From: CAUZSN01 sp963582345
GTDB lineage: Bacteria; Planctomycetota; Planctomycetia; Planctomycetales; Planctomycetaceae
Assembly (NCBI GenBank): GCA_963582345.1
Contig: CAUZSN010000001.1
Location: 1 to 64,000 of the forward strand
Length of the DNA stretch: 64,000 nt
Reading direction: 5' to 3'
A model generated the notes under the pieces. It was not told where the DNA came from, did no database searches, and saw only the letters and a program-made list of their open reading frames with translations. Shown piece after piece: positions 8,314-16,899 of the stretch; the stretch's first letter is position 1, and the number at the start of each line of letters is the position of its first letter. A program made the translations under genes and the position numbers.

Positions 8314-9348
8314 TTAGGCAGCAATCGAGTCTGTAAGGTCGTCCCAGCGATGTGCGGCGACTGCATCGATAATCATGCCTGCGATCTGCATAGCACATAA
8401 GGCGGCTTCGGGGCCGACCACGGGCTGAGTTTCTTCAATGACGCATTCGACGAAACTGCTCAGTTCGGCCGTTAATGCGTCTGTGTGAGGGATGTCCGGC
8501 TTGGTGACATTCAAGAATTTTCCAAACACGTCTCGCTTCAACCGTTCGATGTTCGTACCGGGTTGTCTGGCACGTTCAATCGGCGGTGTGCCGTGCAGGA
8601 GCGTTTCGGATGGCGAGTAACGAATCACCTCGTGAGTCATGAAGTTGACTTCCACACAACCACTGGCCGACCAAAGTTGCATCGATCGTTGCGAAGTGGG
8701 GTGAACGCGACTGGCCGTTAGGTCGGCGATGCAACCATTCTTGAATTTCAGCCGAGCTTGCACGCTGTCCTCGTGGTCGCCCATTATACTGACACCGAAC
8801 GCCTCGACACTCGCGATGGGCGATTCGACAAATTGCGAAATCAGGTCGATATCATGGATCATCAGATCATGAACGACGCCGATGTCGGTCGATCGGAATG
8901 AATATGGGCTAAGACGTTCGGCACGAATATATTTGGGAAAACCACACAGTGTTGCGGCAACATTAGTGACTGGATTGAATCGTTCGATGTGGCCAACTTG
9001 GAGAATTGTAGCGCACTTTTCGGCCAAGTTGGCGAGTTTTTCGGATTGTTGGAAATCGCAAGCCAATGGTTTTTCGATGAGAGCCGGAATGCCTCGCAGC
9101 AGGAAATCGGATGCTACGGGCAAATGCAGGGCCGTCGGGACAGCGACAGTAACGGCATCAATTTTGTCGAGCAAGTGCCGGTAATCAACAACGAATTGTG
9201 TGTGGCATTGCGAGGCGATGCGAGTGCCCGTTTCAGCGTTGGTGTCTGCCACAGCGATCAAGTCGACGCGATCGAGTTCCGAGAGAATGCGCGCGTGGTG
9301 CTGACCCAATGCTCCTACTCCGACAACGGCCATCTTTAAGCGGCTCAT
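8314..9348 (-). CDS. Gfo/Idh/MocA family NAD(P)-dependent oxidoreductase
   Basis: A 344-residue sugar dehydrogenase-type enzyme. The Rossmann motif GVGALGQHHAR is at about residues 10-20; EKPLACD carries the conserved EKP; HDIDLISQFV is in the C-terminal substrate domain. Its ATG overlaps the lpxA stop by 4 bases (ATGA), so it is translationally coupled to lpxA as the last gene of the ompH-lpxC-lpxA run. In some bacteria an enzyme of this family (GnnA) oxidises the 3-OH of UDP-GlcNAc for making 3-amino lipid A, which would suit this place. No GnnB aminotransferase is present here, so the exact substrate is inferred and uncertain. Confidence 0.9.
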   Translation of the reverse strand: MSRLKMAVVGVGALGQHHARILSELDRVDLIAVADTNAETGTRIASQCHTQFVVDYRHLLDKIDAVTVAVPTALHLPVASDFLLRGIPALIEKPLACDFQQSEKLANLAEKCATILQVGHIERFNPVTNVAATLCGFPKYIRAERLSPYSFRSTDIGVVHDLMIHDIDLISQFVESPIASVEAFGVSIMGDHEDSVQARLKFKNGCIADLTASRVHPTSQRSMQLWSASGCVEVNFMTHEVIRYSPSETLLHGTPPIERARQPGTNIERLKRDVFGKFLNVTKPDIPHTDALTAELSSFVECVIEETQPVVGPEAALCAMQIAGMIIDAVAAHRWDDLTDSIAA

Positions 9349-10199
9349 GCTACTCTCCGTTGCGGTACCTGATCATCCTTCTGAGGATTTTCACGTTGGA
9401 TTTCGCGGGCTCGGCCCAGTTTTCCCTGTTGCTGACGCTCTATGAAATCCAAGAAGTTGGTCAGTTCGAGTGGAAAGTTTCCGTCTAACTCGTCGCGGAA
9501 AATAGCGCGAACAGTGCTAAGCTTCGTGTGTTTTCGGAACATCAGACGATGAGCATGTTTGATGATCTTGATCGTCGCATCAGGAATTCCAGCCCGTTTT
9601 AAACCAACGATATTGACCATCTTAATCGTCAGATTATCGTTACCGGAGGCAAGCATATAGGGCGGGATGTCCGTAACTACCTTGCTACCACCGCTGACGA
9701 ATGACAGCGTGCCTAACGTCGAAAAGTGGTGGACAACTGTGTTGCCGGAAACGATAGCTCCTTCATGTACGTGAACGTGTCCACCCAGTAATACGCCGTT
9801 GACCAAGATCGCATGGTTTGCAATGTGACAGTTGTGGGCCACGTGGCTGTTGGACATGAGCATGTTCCAATTGCCGACTCGCGTGCATCGATCCTCTTTT
9901 TCGGCACCTCGGTTCACCGTGACTCCTTCGCGGAAGATGTTGTTATCGCCAATCTCCAATTGGGTTACGGATTTGCGATAACTGGCGTCCTGCGGTTCGG
10001 CACCGATTACGCAATTCGGAAAAAACCGGTTGCGTTTACCAATCGTCGTGTGTCCGACCACGGTGACGTGGCTATCTAGATGGCACCCGTCACCAATCCT
10101 TACATTCGGTCCGATCACGCAGAATGGGCCGATTTCGACATCGTCGCCAAACTCAGCACGCGGGTCGATTTGTGAGAGGTTCGAGGTTTTCCTGGACAT
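9345..10199 (-). CDS. lpxA: UDP-N-acetylglucosamine acyltransferase LpxA
   Basis: First enzyme of lipid A synthesis, moving a 3-hydroxyacyl chain from ACP to the 3-position of UDP-GlcNAc. The 284 residues show hexapeptide repeats of the left-handed beta helix throughout. SNSHVAHNCHIANH contains the catalytic histidine equivalent to E. coli H125. PPYMLASGN and the C-terminal VNIVGLKRAGI are standard for the family. The C-terminus is about 20 residues longer and charged. The gene lies between lpxC and the Gfo/Idh gene on the same strand, overlapping the latter by 4 bases. No fabZ or lpxD is beside it. Confidence 0.95.
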   Translation of the reverse strand: MSRKTSNLSQIDPRAEFGDDVEIGPFCVIGPNVRIGDGCHLDSHVTVVGHTTIGKRNRFFPNCVIGAEPQDASYRKSVTQLEIGDNNIFREGVTVNRGAEKEDRCTRVGNWNMLMSNSHVAHNCHIANHAILVNGVLLGGHVHVHEGAIVSGNTVVHHFSTLGTLSFVSGGSKVVTDIPPYMLASGNDNLTIKMVNIVGLKRAGIPDATIKIIKHAHRLMFRKHTKLSTVRAIFRDELDGNFPLELTNFLDFIERQQQGKLGRAREIQRENPQKDDQVPQRRVA

Positions 10200-10232
10200 G
10201 AAACGTCCCTGTTGTCGCTGCAGATTCTCAGT

Positions 10233-11117
10233 TCAAGCCGCGTCTTGTTGCGGACGGACACACGAGCCATGACGAATGAGTTGCAGGCGACGTATGATTT
10301 CAAGGTTGTGACGGTGTCCGGAACGATAAGCGTTGAAGTGGCCGACGATGTCGTGGCCGATTAGCGCGAAGTCACCGACGCAGTCAAGAATTTTGTGACG
10401 AACACACTCATCGGCTGTCCTCAATTGATTGTCGATCACGCCATTACGACCGAATACCAACAGATCTTTCGCTGTCGTGCGACAGCCATAGCCTTGTGCC
10501 CGTAGTGACTCGACCTCCGATTCCAGCACAAAAGTTCTTGATGTCGACAGTTCGTTGACAAATGTCTCTGGTGTGATTTCAGTGGTCAGATTCTGAGGGG
10601 AAATTGGTGATCGCAATCCGTAGTCTAAATGGTAAGTGATTGTCAACGATTTGCGGGCAGACGGTGTGGCTACGATTTCGCTGTCTTTGTTGTCGAATGA
10701 GATGCGCACATCGTTTTCGATGACGAACATCGGTCGAAGCTTGTCTTGTTCCAGCAAGCCAGCGTTCAGCAAACAATCGACGACCGGATGGCACGATCCA
10801 TCGAAGCCAGGTGGCTCGGGAGCATCAAGCTGTACTAGACAGTTGTCGACTTGCAGCCCGGCCAGTGCGGCCATCACGTGCTCGATCATATCAACCGCAA
10901 TTCCACGATGTGCGATCGTCGTTCGCCGTTGCTGTGGGAGTGTGTACTCCAGCCGCGCCGGAATTGGAGCGGTCTCGGCACGATCGACTCGCTGAAACGC
11001 AATTCCGTGATTTGGCTCAGCCGGAAGGAAGCGGATCTTTACGTCCGCCCCGGTCAGAAAACCAATCCCGGAAGTTTCCACGGGACGTTGAATCGTCCGT
11101 TGCAATCGTTGTCGCAT
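10233..11117 (-). CDS. lpxC: UDP-3-O-acyl-N-acetylglucosamine deacetylase LpxC
   Basis: Zinc deacetylase for the committed step of lipid A synthesis. I chose the ATG at 11117 (294 residues) because the upstream frame begins only with TTG at 11141. Zinc ligands are visible: EHVMAALAGL (about H80) and VRHKILDCVGD (about H241 and D245). The catalytic histidine is in SGHRHNLE (about H268). The first domain begins with QRTIQRPVETSGIGFLTG, as usual. It is a stand-alone LpxC, not the LpxC-FabZ fusion seen in some phyla. lpxA follows after 33 bases, and OmpH precedes it by about 110 bases. Confidence 0.95.
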   Translation of the reverse strand: MRQRLQRTIQRPVETSGIGFLTGADVKIRFLPAEPNHGIAFQRVDRAETAPIPARLEYTLPQQRRTTIAHRGIAVDMIEHVMAALAGLQVDNCLVQLDAPEPPGFDGSCHPVVDCLLNAGLLEQDKLRPMFVIENDVRISFDNKDSEIVATPSARKSLTITYHLDYGLRSPISPQNLTTEITPETFVNELSTSRTFVLESEVESLRAQGYGCRTTAKDLLVFGRNGVIDNQLRTADECVRHKILDCVGDFALIGHDIVGHFNAYRSGHRHNLEIIRRLQLIRHGSCVRPQQDAA

Positions 11118-11225
11118 CGTCAGCTCACCGCTCGGTGTCAATGCGAGACAAGTATTTCAGTCCGGCCGTTGCTGGCTTGGACTGAAAAGACTGCCCCAAA
11201 TTAGTCAATCTGTTTGATTCCAAAG

Positions 11226-11894
11226 TTAATTCGTCCGAGGTTTACGCGACGGACTTTGACCGGTGCGCGGCGGCGAAGACTTTGTGGCTTCCCGCTGATG
11301 TCTGCGATTCAAGTAATCGAGCACTGAGTCGGTAATGTCGTCGTCGGTACGATGGTATACGACTTGACGATTCAAGCCTTGGATCAGCTTTTGAGGATCA
11401 GCGGCGTCCAAGTTTTCACCGTTAAAGCGAACGACGAGGGTATAATTCCAGGCCTCGGCGGCTTGACGTACTACGTCAATTACTTCCAGATAGATGGTGC
11501 GATAGATTTGTGCTTCTTTGCGCAGGAAATCACGTTGGGCGTTCTTGCGAAACGCTTCGAATTGCGACGTCTGTTCTGTCAACCGCTTTTCTCGGTCGAT
11601 GTATTCGGGACTTCCCTGCTTGAAAGTCTTCGACTTCAGTTCCTCGCCGATTTGCTGGATCTGCAAGGCCATCGCTTTCGCCTGCTGATCGCTGCCCCTG
11701 ATATCGGATTTCAAATCGGTCCGAAGGAGTTCGAACTTCTCATATTCCTTAAAGACCCTGGCCATGTCGATCAGGCCGATCTTATGTGGAACAGACTGTG
11801 GAACCTTTTTCGTCGCTGCATTCTGGCTCCAGGTCTTCCCCAGGAATCCAACGAGAACCGCTGCCGCCGCTGCTAAAATGAGAATTCTTTTCAC
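11226..11894 (-). CDS. OmpH/Skp family periplasmic chaperone
   Basis: A 222-residue secreted protein. The N-terminus is a signal peptide (KRILILAAAAAVLVGFLG, cleavage after about residue 23). KIGLIDMARVFKEYEK matches the start of mature OmpH/Skp, followed by a long helical coiled-coil region and a beta segment. Skp holds unfolded outer-membrane proteins in the periplasm. The GTG start is supported by AAGGAG 10 bases upstream. It heads the lpxC-lpxA run; ompH next to lpx genes is common in Gram-negative genomes and fits an envelope-assembly operon. The C-terminal tail is basic and Ser/Pro-rich. Confidence 0.85.
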   Translation of the reverse strand: MKRILILAAAAAVLVGFLGKTWSQNAATKKVPQSVPHKIGLIDMARVFKEYEKFELLRTDLKSDIRGSDQQAKAMALQIQQIGEELKSKTFKQGSPEYIDREKRLTEQTSQFEAFRKNAQRDFLRKEAQIYRTIYLEVIDVVRQAAEAWNYTLVVRFNGENLDAADPQKLIQGLNRQVVYHRTDDDITDSVLDYLNRRHQREATKSSPPRTGQSPSRKPRTN

Positions 11895-12370
11895 CGCCGA
11901 TGCACTCCTTTGCTTTGCCAGTCTGAACCATGCCCAAAATTGGTGTCTGTTTTGGTCGCCAACATTGGGTGTACTACGTGACTACGAAACCAATTGCGAT
12001 TTTGAGCCACGTATTCTCCACACTGCCGAAATCTCGTCAATACGAGACTTATGGCACAGCTTATGAGTTTAAATCGACAATTTGGGTTCGGAGACTTGAT
12101 CCTGGTGGGTAGTTTTTCTCAATTAGGCAATATTTCTCGGCTATGACGCCAAGTTGGGTTTTGAAATGTGGCGATTAACCACATATATTTTGACCGGCGA
12201 GGCCCTCTTGAGGTCCGAAGAATCGAGTATACATTGTCGCATACGATGCATTATTCCGCCAGAATATGTGAACATTTGTTCTAAAATGTCATATGTGGCG
12301 ACCTTCGCCAACTAACTGCCATTTTCCGCCGGCCGAATTCAAGCGATCCGATTTTGTGTCAAGGACATCA
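11895..12370. other. 476-base gap upstream of the ompH-lpx run
   Basis: No supported gene on either strand. It should hold the promoter of the ompH-lpxC-lpxA run (reading leftwards) and the end of the transcript from the next minus-strand gene. A small inverted repeat, ATGTGG (12166-12171) and CCACAT (12179-12184), is visible. The string ATGTGGCGA occurs there and again near 12293. Neither has an assigned role. Confidence 0.45.
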
Positions 12371-13543
12371 TTACTCGGATACCGCATGGGATTCGGTTTG
12401 AATCAAGGCGGCCGTGTAGCTGACCAGGTCACCTTTTTCGCGGGATACGCGTTGCAGCGTGTCCATGCGGCCGGTCTGCATACATAGCGCGGCAAATGAA
12501 AAGCCGTCGGCGTCCTCGACGTCGTTTAGATAAGTTTCGGCCAGTTCCAACGATTCGTCCAGACGGTTGATGCGTGTCAGCAGGTCGACCATCACATAGG
12601 CGATCAATTGCTTGTCGGCCTGGTCCGGTTGTTTGTTCAATTTTTGTTGGAAATACGCAATCGCTTCGTCCTGATTCTGTCCAGCCAATGCGTTGAAGAA
12701 ATGCGAGTGAGCAGGATAGAAATCGTCGAAGGGTGGATCACTGGGATACTGAAACTGTTTATCTAGTCGTGAGCCGTAGTTCGTTAATTCGATGGCCTGT
12801 GCTAACTCTGGGCGAGAACCGTCCAGTGATCGAGCAAAACGAACGACTGAGCTGAGATGAGAAACGTCGATGTGATAGTTGCCTTCTTCGAACAACCAAT
12901 CCCGGCCTGCAATCAGTGCGTTGAGCGATTCACCGGGCGGCACTATTGCCAGCCGTTGCTTGACTTCGTGCCGCAGTATATCACAGAGGTCGTCGTACAG
13001 ATGGCGAACCAGCAACACGGCCGCCTGATCGCGGTTCTCCGGCGACAGTTGGGGCAATTGCTGGTCCAAAGCGGTGATCGTGTTGCAGGTGCCATGTGAA
13101 TTCAGCATCATCTCCAGTCCTTTGACCGGGTGAGCTCCTTCGTACAATGCGATGTTGATAATCTGCTCGGTGTCATCATCGGCATCCCGTCGAGAGTTTA
13201 TTTTCTCAATCGCTTGCTTGATTGGTTCCGTTTCGCGGATGGTGCGGAAGTAGAGCCAGGCATCTCCGATTTTTCCGTCGGACAAGAACGATTTTCCGAT
13301 CCGGCGGGCCGCTTCGATGTAACTTTTCTCGAATTCATCGAGTCTCTCTTCCGGTACGTCATTGAACGATGTGGAATGCGTTACTGGCAAACCCATCTCG
13401 AATTTCTTTTTCATCAATGTCGCGTCGAACAGTTTGTGAAACTGCTTCTGCTCACTAAGTGTTTCCATCAATTTCTCGATGGCCGAGGTCGCTCCTTCGG
13501 ATTCGTTCAAGTTCTGAATTTCCACAAAAGGATCTTTACTCAT
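12371..13543 (-). CDS. Uncharacterised helical repeat protein, TPR-like
   Basis: A 390-residue soluble protein without signal peptide or membrane helix. I do not recognise a named family. The sequence is strongly helical; its C-terminal part (QDEAIAYFQQKLNKQPDQADKQ, split here only in description, then LLTRINRLDESLELAETYL) reads like tetratricopeptide-type repeats. Its ATG follows directly on the stop of the 13544-15499 gene with no spacing, so the two genes are almost certainly cotranscribed and translationally coupled. A scaffold or adaptor role for the upstream protein is inference only. Confidence 0.7.
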   Translation of the reverse strand: MSKDPFVEIQNLNESEGATSAIEKLMETLSEQKQFHKLFDATLMKKKFEMGLPVTHSTSFNDVPEERLDEFEKSYIEAARRIGKSFLSDGKIGDAWLYFRTIRETEPIKQAIEKINSRRDADDDTEQIINIALYEGAHPVKGLEMMLNSHGTCNTITALDQQLPQLSPENRDQAAVLLVRHLYDDLCDILRHEVKQRLAIVPPGESLNALIAGRDWLFEEGNYHIDVSHLSSVVRFARSLDGSRPELAQAIELTNYGSRLDKQFQYPSDPPFDDFYPAHSHFFNALAGQNQDEAIAYFQQKLNKQPDQADKQLIAYVMVDLLTRINRLDESLELAETYLNDVEDADGFSFAALCMQTGRMDTLQRVSREKGDLVSYTAALIQTESHAVSE

Positions 13544-15499
13544 TTACTCGACCAGCAAGATTGGAGTGACCGTGCCTGTGCCATTAAGTTCGCCGACAAT
13601 CGCTTCATTATTGGTATGAAGTCCTAAAACTGCGCGGGATGAGGTTGGTCTTTTCAGGCTCCGATAAATAAACAACTGGAAGTCGCCAATCCGAAGCCGG
13701 TGACCAGCAGCGATTCCTGGATTGACGACTCTTTGCGATTCGGTGACTGTTAGTGTTCTCCAGTCCGCCGCTCTACGTCGGCCACGAGTTCCCCATTCGA
13801 TGATCAACGGAGCGTACAGTCCATCCATGGAACATACTTGCTTCAGTACTAGGTTGTTCCCATACGGGCCAAATCCTCCGGCCGTACTAATCACGCGTTC
13901 CTGTGGCAACGCTAGCGGAAATGCGCGAACAGCTAGATTTCGCTGTTTGAGCATGCATTCGCGCGATTTTGGGGAAGATGTTGCTTCGAGGCCCGCGACT
14001 ACCGGCAGGCGAGACGTATACTCAATCAGTTGGTGTCCGGCTCCGGAGATGGCATCAGCCAACAACACGAAGTCATCAGTGCGTGATAGCAGCACTTGCC
14101 GATTGACCGTCAATCCGTCAGAAAACGTGGCTTCGAGTTCCAGGTAGTCACAATCCGCATCTGATTGCCAGCAGACGCACTCCCAGTCGTCGTCAAAACC
14201 CAGTGGTTCTCCAGCGATGGTTATATCGATGTCCCACACACCGCTTAGTATGGTTTGGCCGTGCGCTGTCAAGTCGATCAAAGGTTTCTCACGATGGTGG
14301 GCGACAATAATCGAATTTGCAGCAACCGACCATCCATCGCATAAACACGCGAACTGGGCCCAGTCGGATTGCATCACCGGCAACTGAGAATCGGACAGTA
14401 CTGGCATCCGTCGATTGGCTTTTCGTCTTGGTTTTGTTTTTCCGTTTCCAAGAGACTGCAGATATTTTCGAGGTTGATCGTTCTTTTGGAAACCAGCCAA
14501 TTTCGAGGCAGTCTGCAGCAGGGAGATCATCAGTGCTGATGATCCATTGCTCAACGCCAACCAACCATCCGGTCGACAAAGCGGTGCAACTTTGGTCACC
14601 AACATTTTAAACCGTTCTTCAGATTCCTTGTTCCACAATGGCAATTCGAACCAGACTGTCCACTGGGCTGCTCGCACCAATGGAGCCAGCCACAGTGGAA
14701 GTCGTTCGATCAACTTTGCGTCTGGAGTACCGTCGGTGTCAGTTTTTTCCGCCAGCTTTCGGCAAAGGAATCGCTGGCCATTGCGACGCAAACCTTCAGA
14801 TCGTGTAATGTCGGCGAATATCAAACCGCACAGCCATGGCAATTCTCCGAGAATCAGAAGCTGTTGATCTTCTGTCACCTGAGACCCATCCAGTTCGTTT
14901 GTCTGAGCACTGAATTCGGTCGCTGCAGAGAGCGTCGTTCGCCACAAATTCCACAAAACATCGTCAGTCAACTTGGCTGAGAAATGTAAGAGCAACTCGA
15001 ACAGGGCCAATAATTCAATCATCGAAACTTGGGTGTCGACGGAATCCAACCAGTCGGTGACGACAGACGAAAGACGCTGTGGCTGACGGCTGTGGCCGGT
15101 CGGCTCGCGCCGGATTCGCTGTTCATTTTCGGTCTTCGAGCCGATGGAGCGTCTTGCTTTTGTCTTCGTGCTCGCCAACTCCGAGCCAGACCGCTCCACC
15201 TCTTCACAACAGATCAAGAAATTAGCGAGTCGGTCGGTGCAATCATTTTGTTCAAATGCGTCGATCGACCAAAGTGCCAGAGAATGCCAGCGCCGGCTTG
15301 TGACTTTGCACCGCTTTACTCGCGGCTGGAGCAGGGCGATCCATTCTCGGCAAAAGCGCCGGAGATCGCCCTGAATGGCTGCCCGTTGTAATGCGGATGG
15401 AGCTGTTGACTTCCAGCCAATAGCTCGCAAAAACTCGTCATCCGAGACGGACCTCAGATCATATGTGGGTTTTCCAAACGTAATTAATGTCTTGTCCAT
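13544..15499 (-). CDS. Uncharacterised protein with C-terminal beta-rich domain
   Basis: A 651-residue protein from the ATG at 15499; the longer frame from 15520 would need TTG. The N-terminal half is helical. The C-terminal part from about residue 390 is rich in beta strands (TILSGVWDIDITIAGEPL, ELEATFSDGLTVNRQVLL, ISGAGHQLIEYTSRLPV) and recalls the beta-sandwich that follows the helical barrel in heparinase II/III-like proteins. No catalytic motif could be assigned. There is no signal peptide, which argues against an exported polysaccharide lyase. It is directly coupled to the TPR-like gene downstream. Confidence 0.7.
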   Translation of the reverse strand: MDKTLITFGKPTYDLRSVSDDEFLRAIGWKSTAPSALQRAAIQGDLRRFCREWIALLQPRVKRCKVTSRRWHSLALWSIDAFEQNDCTDRLANFLICCEEVERSGSELASTKTKARRSIGSKTENEQRIRREPTGHSRQPQRLSSVVTDWLDSVDTQVSMIELLALFELLLHFSAKLTDDVLWNLWRTTLSAATEFSAQTNELDGSQVTEDQQLLILGELPWLCGLIFADITRSEGLRRNGQRFLCRKLAEKTDTDGTPDAKLIERLPLWLAPLVRAAQWTVWFELPLWNKESEERFKMLVTKVAPLCRPDGWLALSNGSSALMISLLQTASKLAGFQKNDQPRKYLQSLGNGKTKPRRKANRRMPVLSDSQLPVMQSDWAQFACLCDGWSVAANSIIVAHHREKPLIDLTAHGQTILSGVWDIDITIAGEPLGFDDDWECVCWQSDADCDYLELEATFSDGLTVNRQVLLSRTDDFVLLADAISGAGHQLIEYTSRLPVVAGLEATSSPKSRECMLKQRNLAVRAFPLALPQERVISTAGGFGPYGNNLVLKQVCSMDGLYAPLIIEWGTRGRRRAADWRTLTVTESQRVVNPGIAAGHRLRIGDFQLFIYRSLKRPTSSRAVLGLHTNNEAIVGELNGTGTVTPILLVE

Positions 15500-15606
15500 G
15501 TCAAGAATTCGTTGGTGCAACTCACATTTGCAAATCCCGGCGAGCCATTGCTCACTAACTCAATAATCTAGACTACTGGATCAAGTCTCGAATGCAATCG
15601 TGGCGC

Positions 15607-16830
15607 TTAGTGGTCGAACCAGTGGCCTGCACGCATCGTAGCGACTATCCGGCTAGAGCGGTCGAACAGCAACGAGTACGGATCTGTGCTTGCAGACTTC
15701 CCCAGTTCGACTACCGCTAGGTCTGCCGACTTGCCAGCCGAAAGACTCCCCGTTTCGATTTCGAGTCCCAATGCCCGAGCGCCTCGAATTGTTCCCAACT
15801 GCAACAGGATACGTGGATCAACGTCAGGAAAACGCTCCCGCAGGAACAACAACTCCCGCCAAATGCTCAAATCGGGATTCGATGCCCGGCTATCCGTTCC
15901 GATCGCAAGCGAAACTCCTCGTTGTAGCATCGTACGCCATGGATGAGTCGAATTTCCAAAGTAGGCATGTGTGCGGGGACAATAGATCACGGACAGCCAA
16001 GGATGCTGAGCAAGAAATTCGATTTCCTCGGCATCCAAATAATTGCCGTGAATCACCAAGGCACAACGCAGTTTCGCGAGCGGTTTTATGTAATTGAGTG
16101 GTTTTGCGAATCGCGGGATCGCGCTGTCTGACCAAACGTTATAGTCGCGCATTAATTCGACGAGTGGCCCAGTTCCGTTTTTCAGCAATTGCAGTTCCGC
16201 CGTTGTTTCCGCCAAGTGAACCGCGACAGGTACATTCGACTGAAATGCCAGATCGACGAGCCAATCGAACAATTCCGGATGGACGCTATAGGCTGCATGT
16301 GGGCTAAGACCCCGAACGAGGTTGGACCTCTTGTCTTGCTCTACCTGTTCCAGATGCTTGCGCGCAAGCATCAGTTGTTCAGTAAGCTGTTCCTTCGGCA
16401 GCCCAATCAATTCCCGAAAGACAACCATGCGCGGGCCAAGGTCCGCGAATGCATCCGGCGACCAACCGTCGGTCGCAATTTCTCCGATCAGCGTTGTTCC
16501 AGATCGAGCACTTTCGCGAAATCCGTGGTTGATGGTGTTCACCACAGATTCAGACCGATTTCGTCGGTGCCGGACGAGAGCGCGGAGCCAATCAGCAAAC
16601 AGTTCCGATGGCTCAAGTGGCTGGGTTATGTCGCTGAATTCCAAGTGTGAATGCGCATTGACCAGCCCTGGAATGAGGGCCACATTTCCTAGGTCGTGTG
16701 CATTCGAGGTAAACGTTCCGTGGACGCCAGCAATACGCCCGCCGTCGATTTCGACCGTCCCGTCTTGGATCGGATCATCGTCAACAGAAAAAACCCACCG
16801 TGCGTGGAGTCTGGTGCTTTCAGCGGCCAT
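15607..16830 (-). CDS. Amidohydrolase (COG0402 type), candidate aminodeoxyfutalosine deaminase
   Basis: A 407-residue metal-dependent deaminase/hydrolase of the cytosine deaminase-TRZ/ATZ group. The metal motif HxH is in NAHSHLEFSD (about H60 and H62). AVHLAET holds the third histidine, VIHGNYLDAEE the fourth, and GTDSRASNPDLSIWRELLFLRE the catalytic aspartate. Family members deaminate purine nucleosides, SAH, MTA or 6-amino-6-deoxyfutalosine (MqnX). mqnA and mqnC lie within 6 kb on the same strand, and no mqnB is visible, so the menaquinone role is a reasonable guess. It could equally be an MTA/SAH deaminase-type enzyme. Confidence 0.85.
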   Translation of the reverse strand: MAAESTRLHARWVFSVDDDPIQDGTVEIDGGRIAGVHGTFTSNAHDLGNVALIPGLVNAHSHLEFSDITQPLEPSELFADWLRALVRHRRNRSESVVNTINHGFRESARSGTTLIGEIATDGWSPDAFADLGPRMVVFRELIGLPKEQLTEQLMLARKHLEQVEQDKRSNLVRGLSPHAAYSVHPELFDWLVDLAFQSNVPVAVHLAETTAELQLLKNGTGPLVELMRDYNVWSDSAIPRFAKPLNYIKPLAKLRCALVIHGNYLDAEEIEFLAQHPWLSVIYCPRTHAYFGNSTHPWRTMLQRGVSLAIGTDSRASNPDLSIWRELLFLRERFPDVDPRILLQLGTIRGARALGLEIETGSLSAGKSADLAVVELGKSASTDPYSLLFDRSSRIVATMRAGHWFDH

Positions 16831-16899
16831 CTTGAAAATGCGAGCTAGGGATCAGTTATTCGTTTGACTGAGGCCCAATGGCTACGGTTGTTCACGTGT

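Noticed and set aside
11352..11876. 174-codon plus-strand frame opposite ompH
   Set aside because: Pure antisense shadow of the OmpH/Skp gene with no features of its own.
13722..14147. Long plus-strand open frames opposite the 651-codon gene
   Set aside because: Serine/arginine-rich shadows of the minus-strand gene, a usual effect of its codon use.
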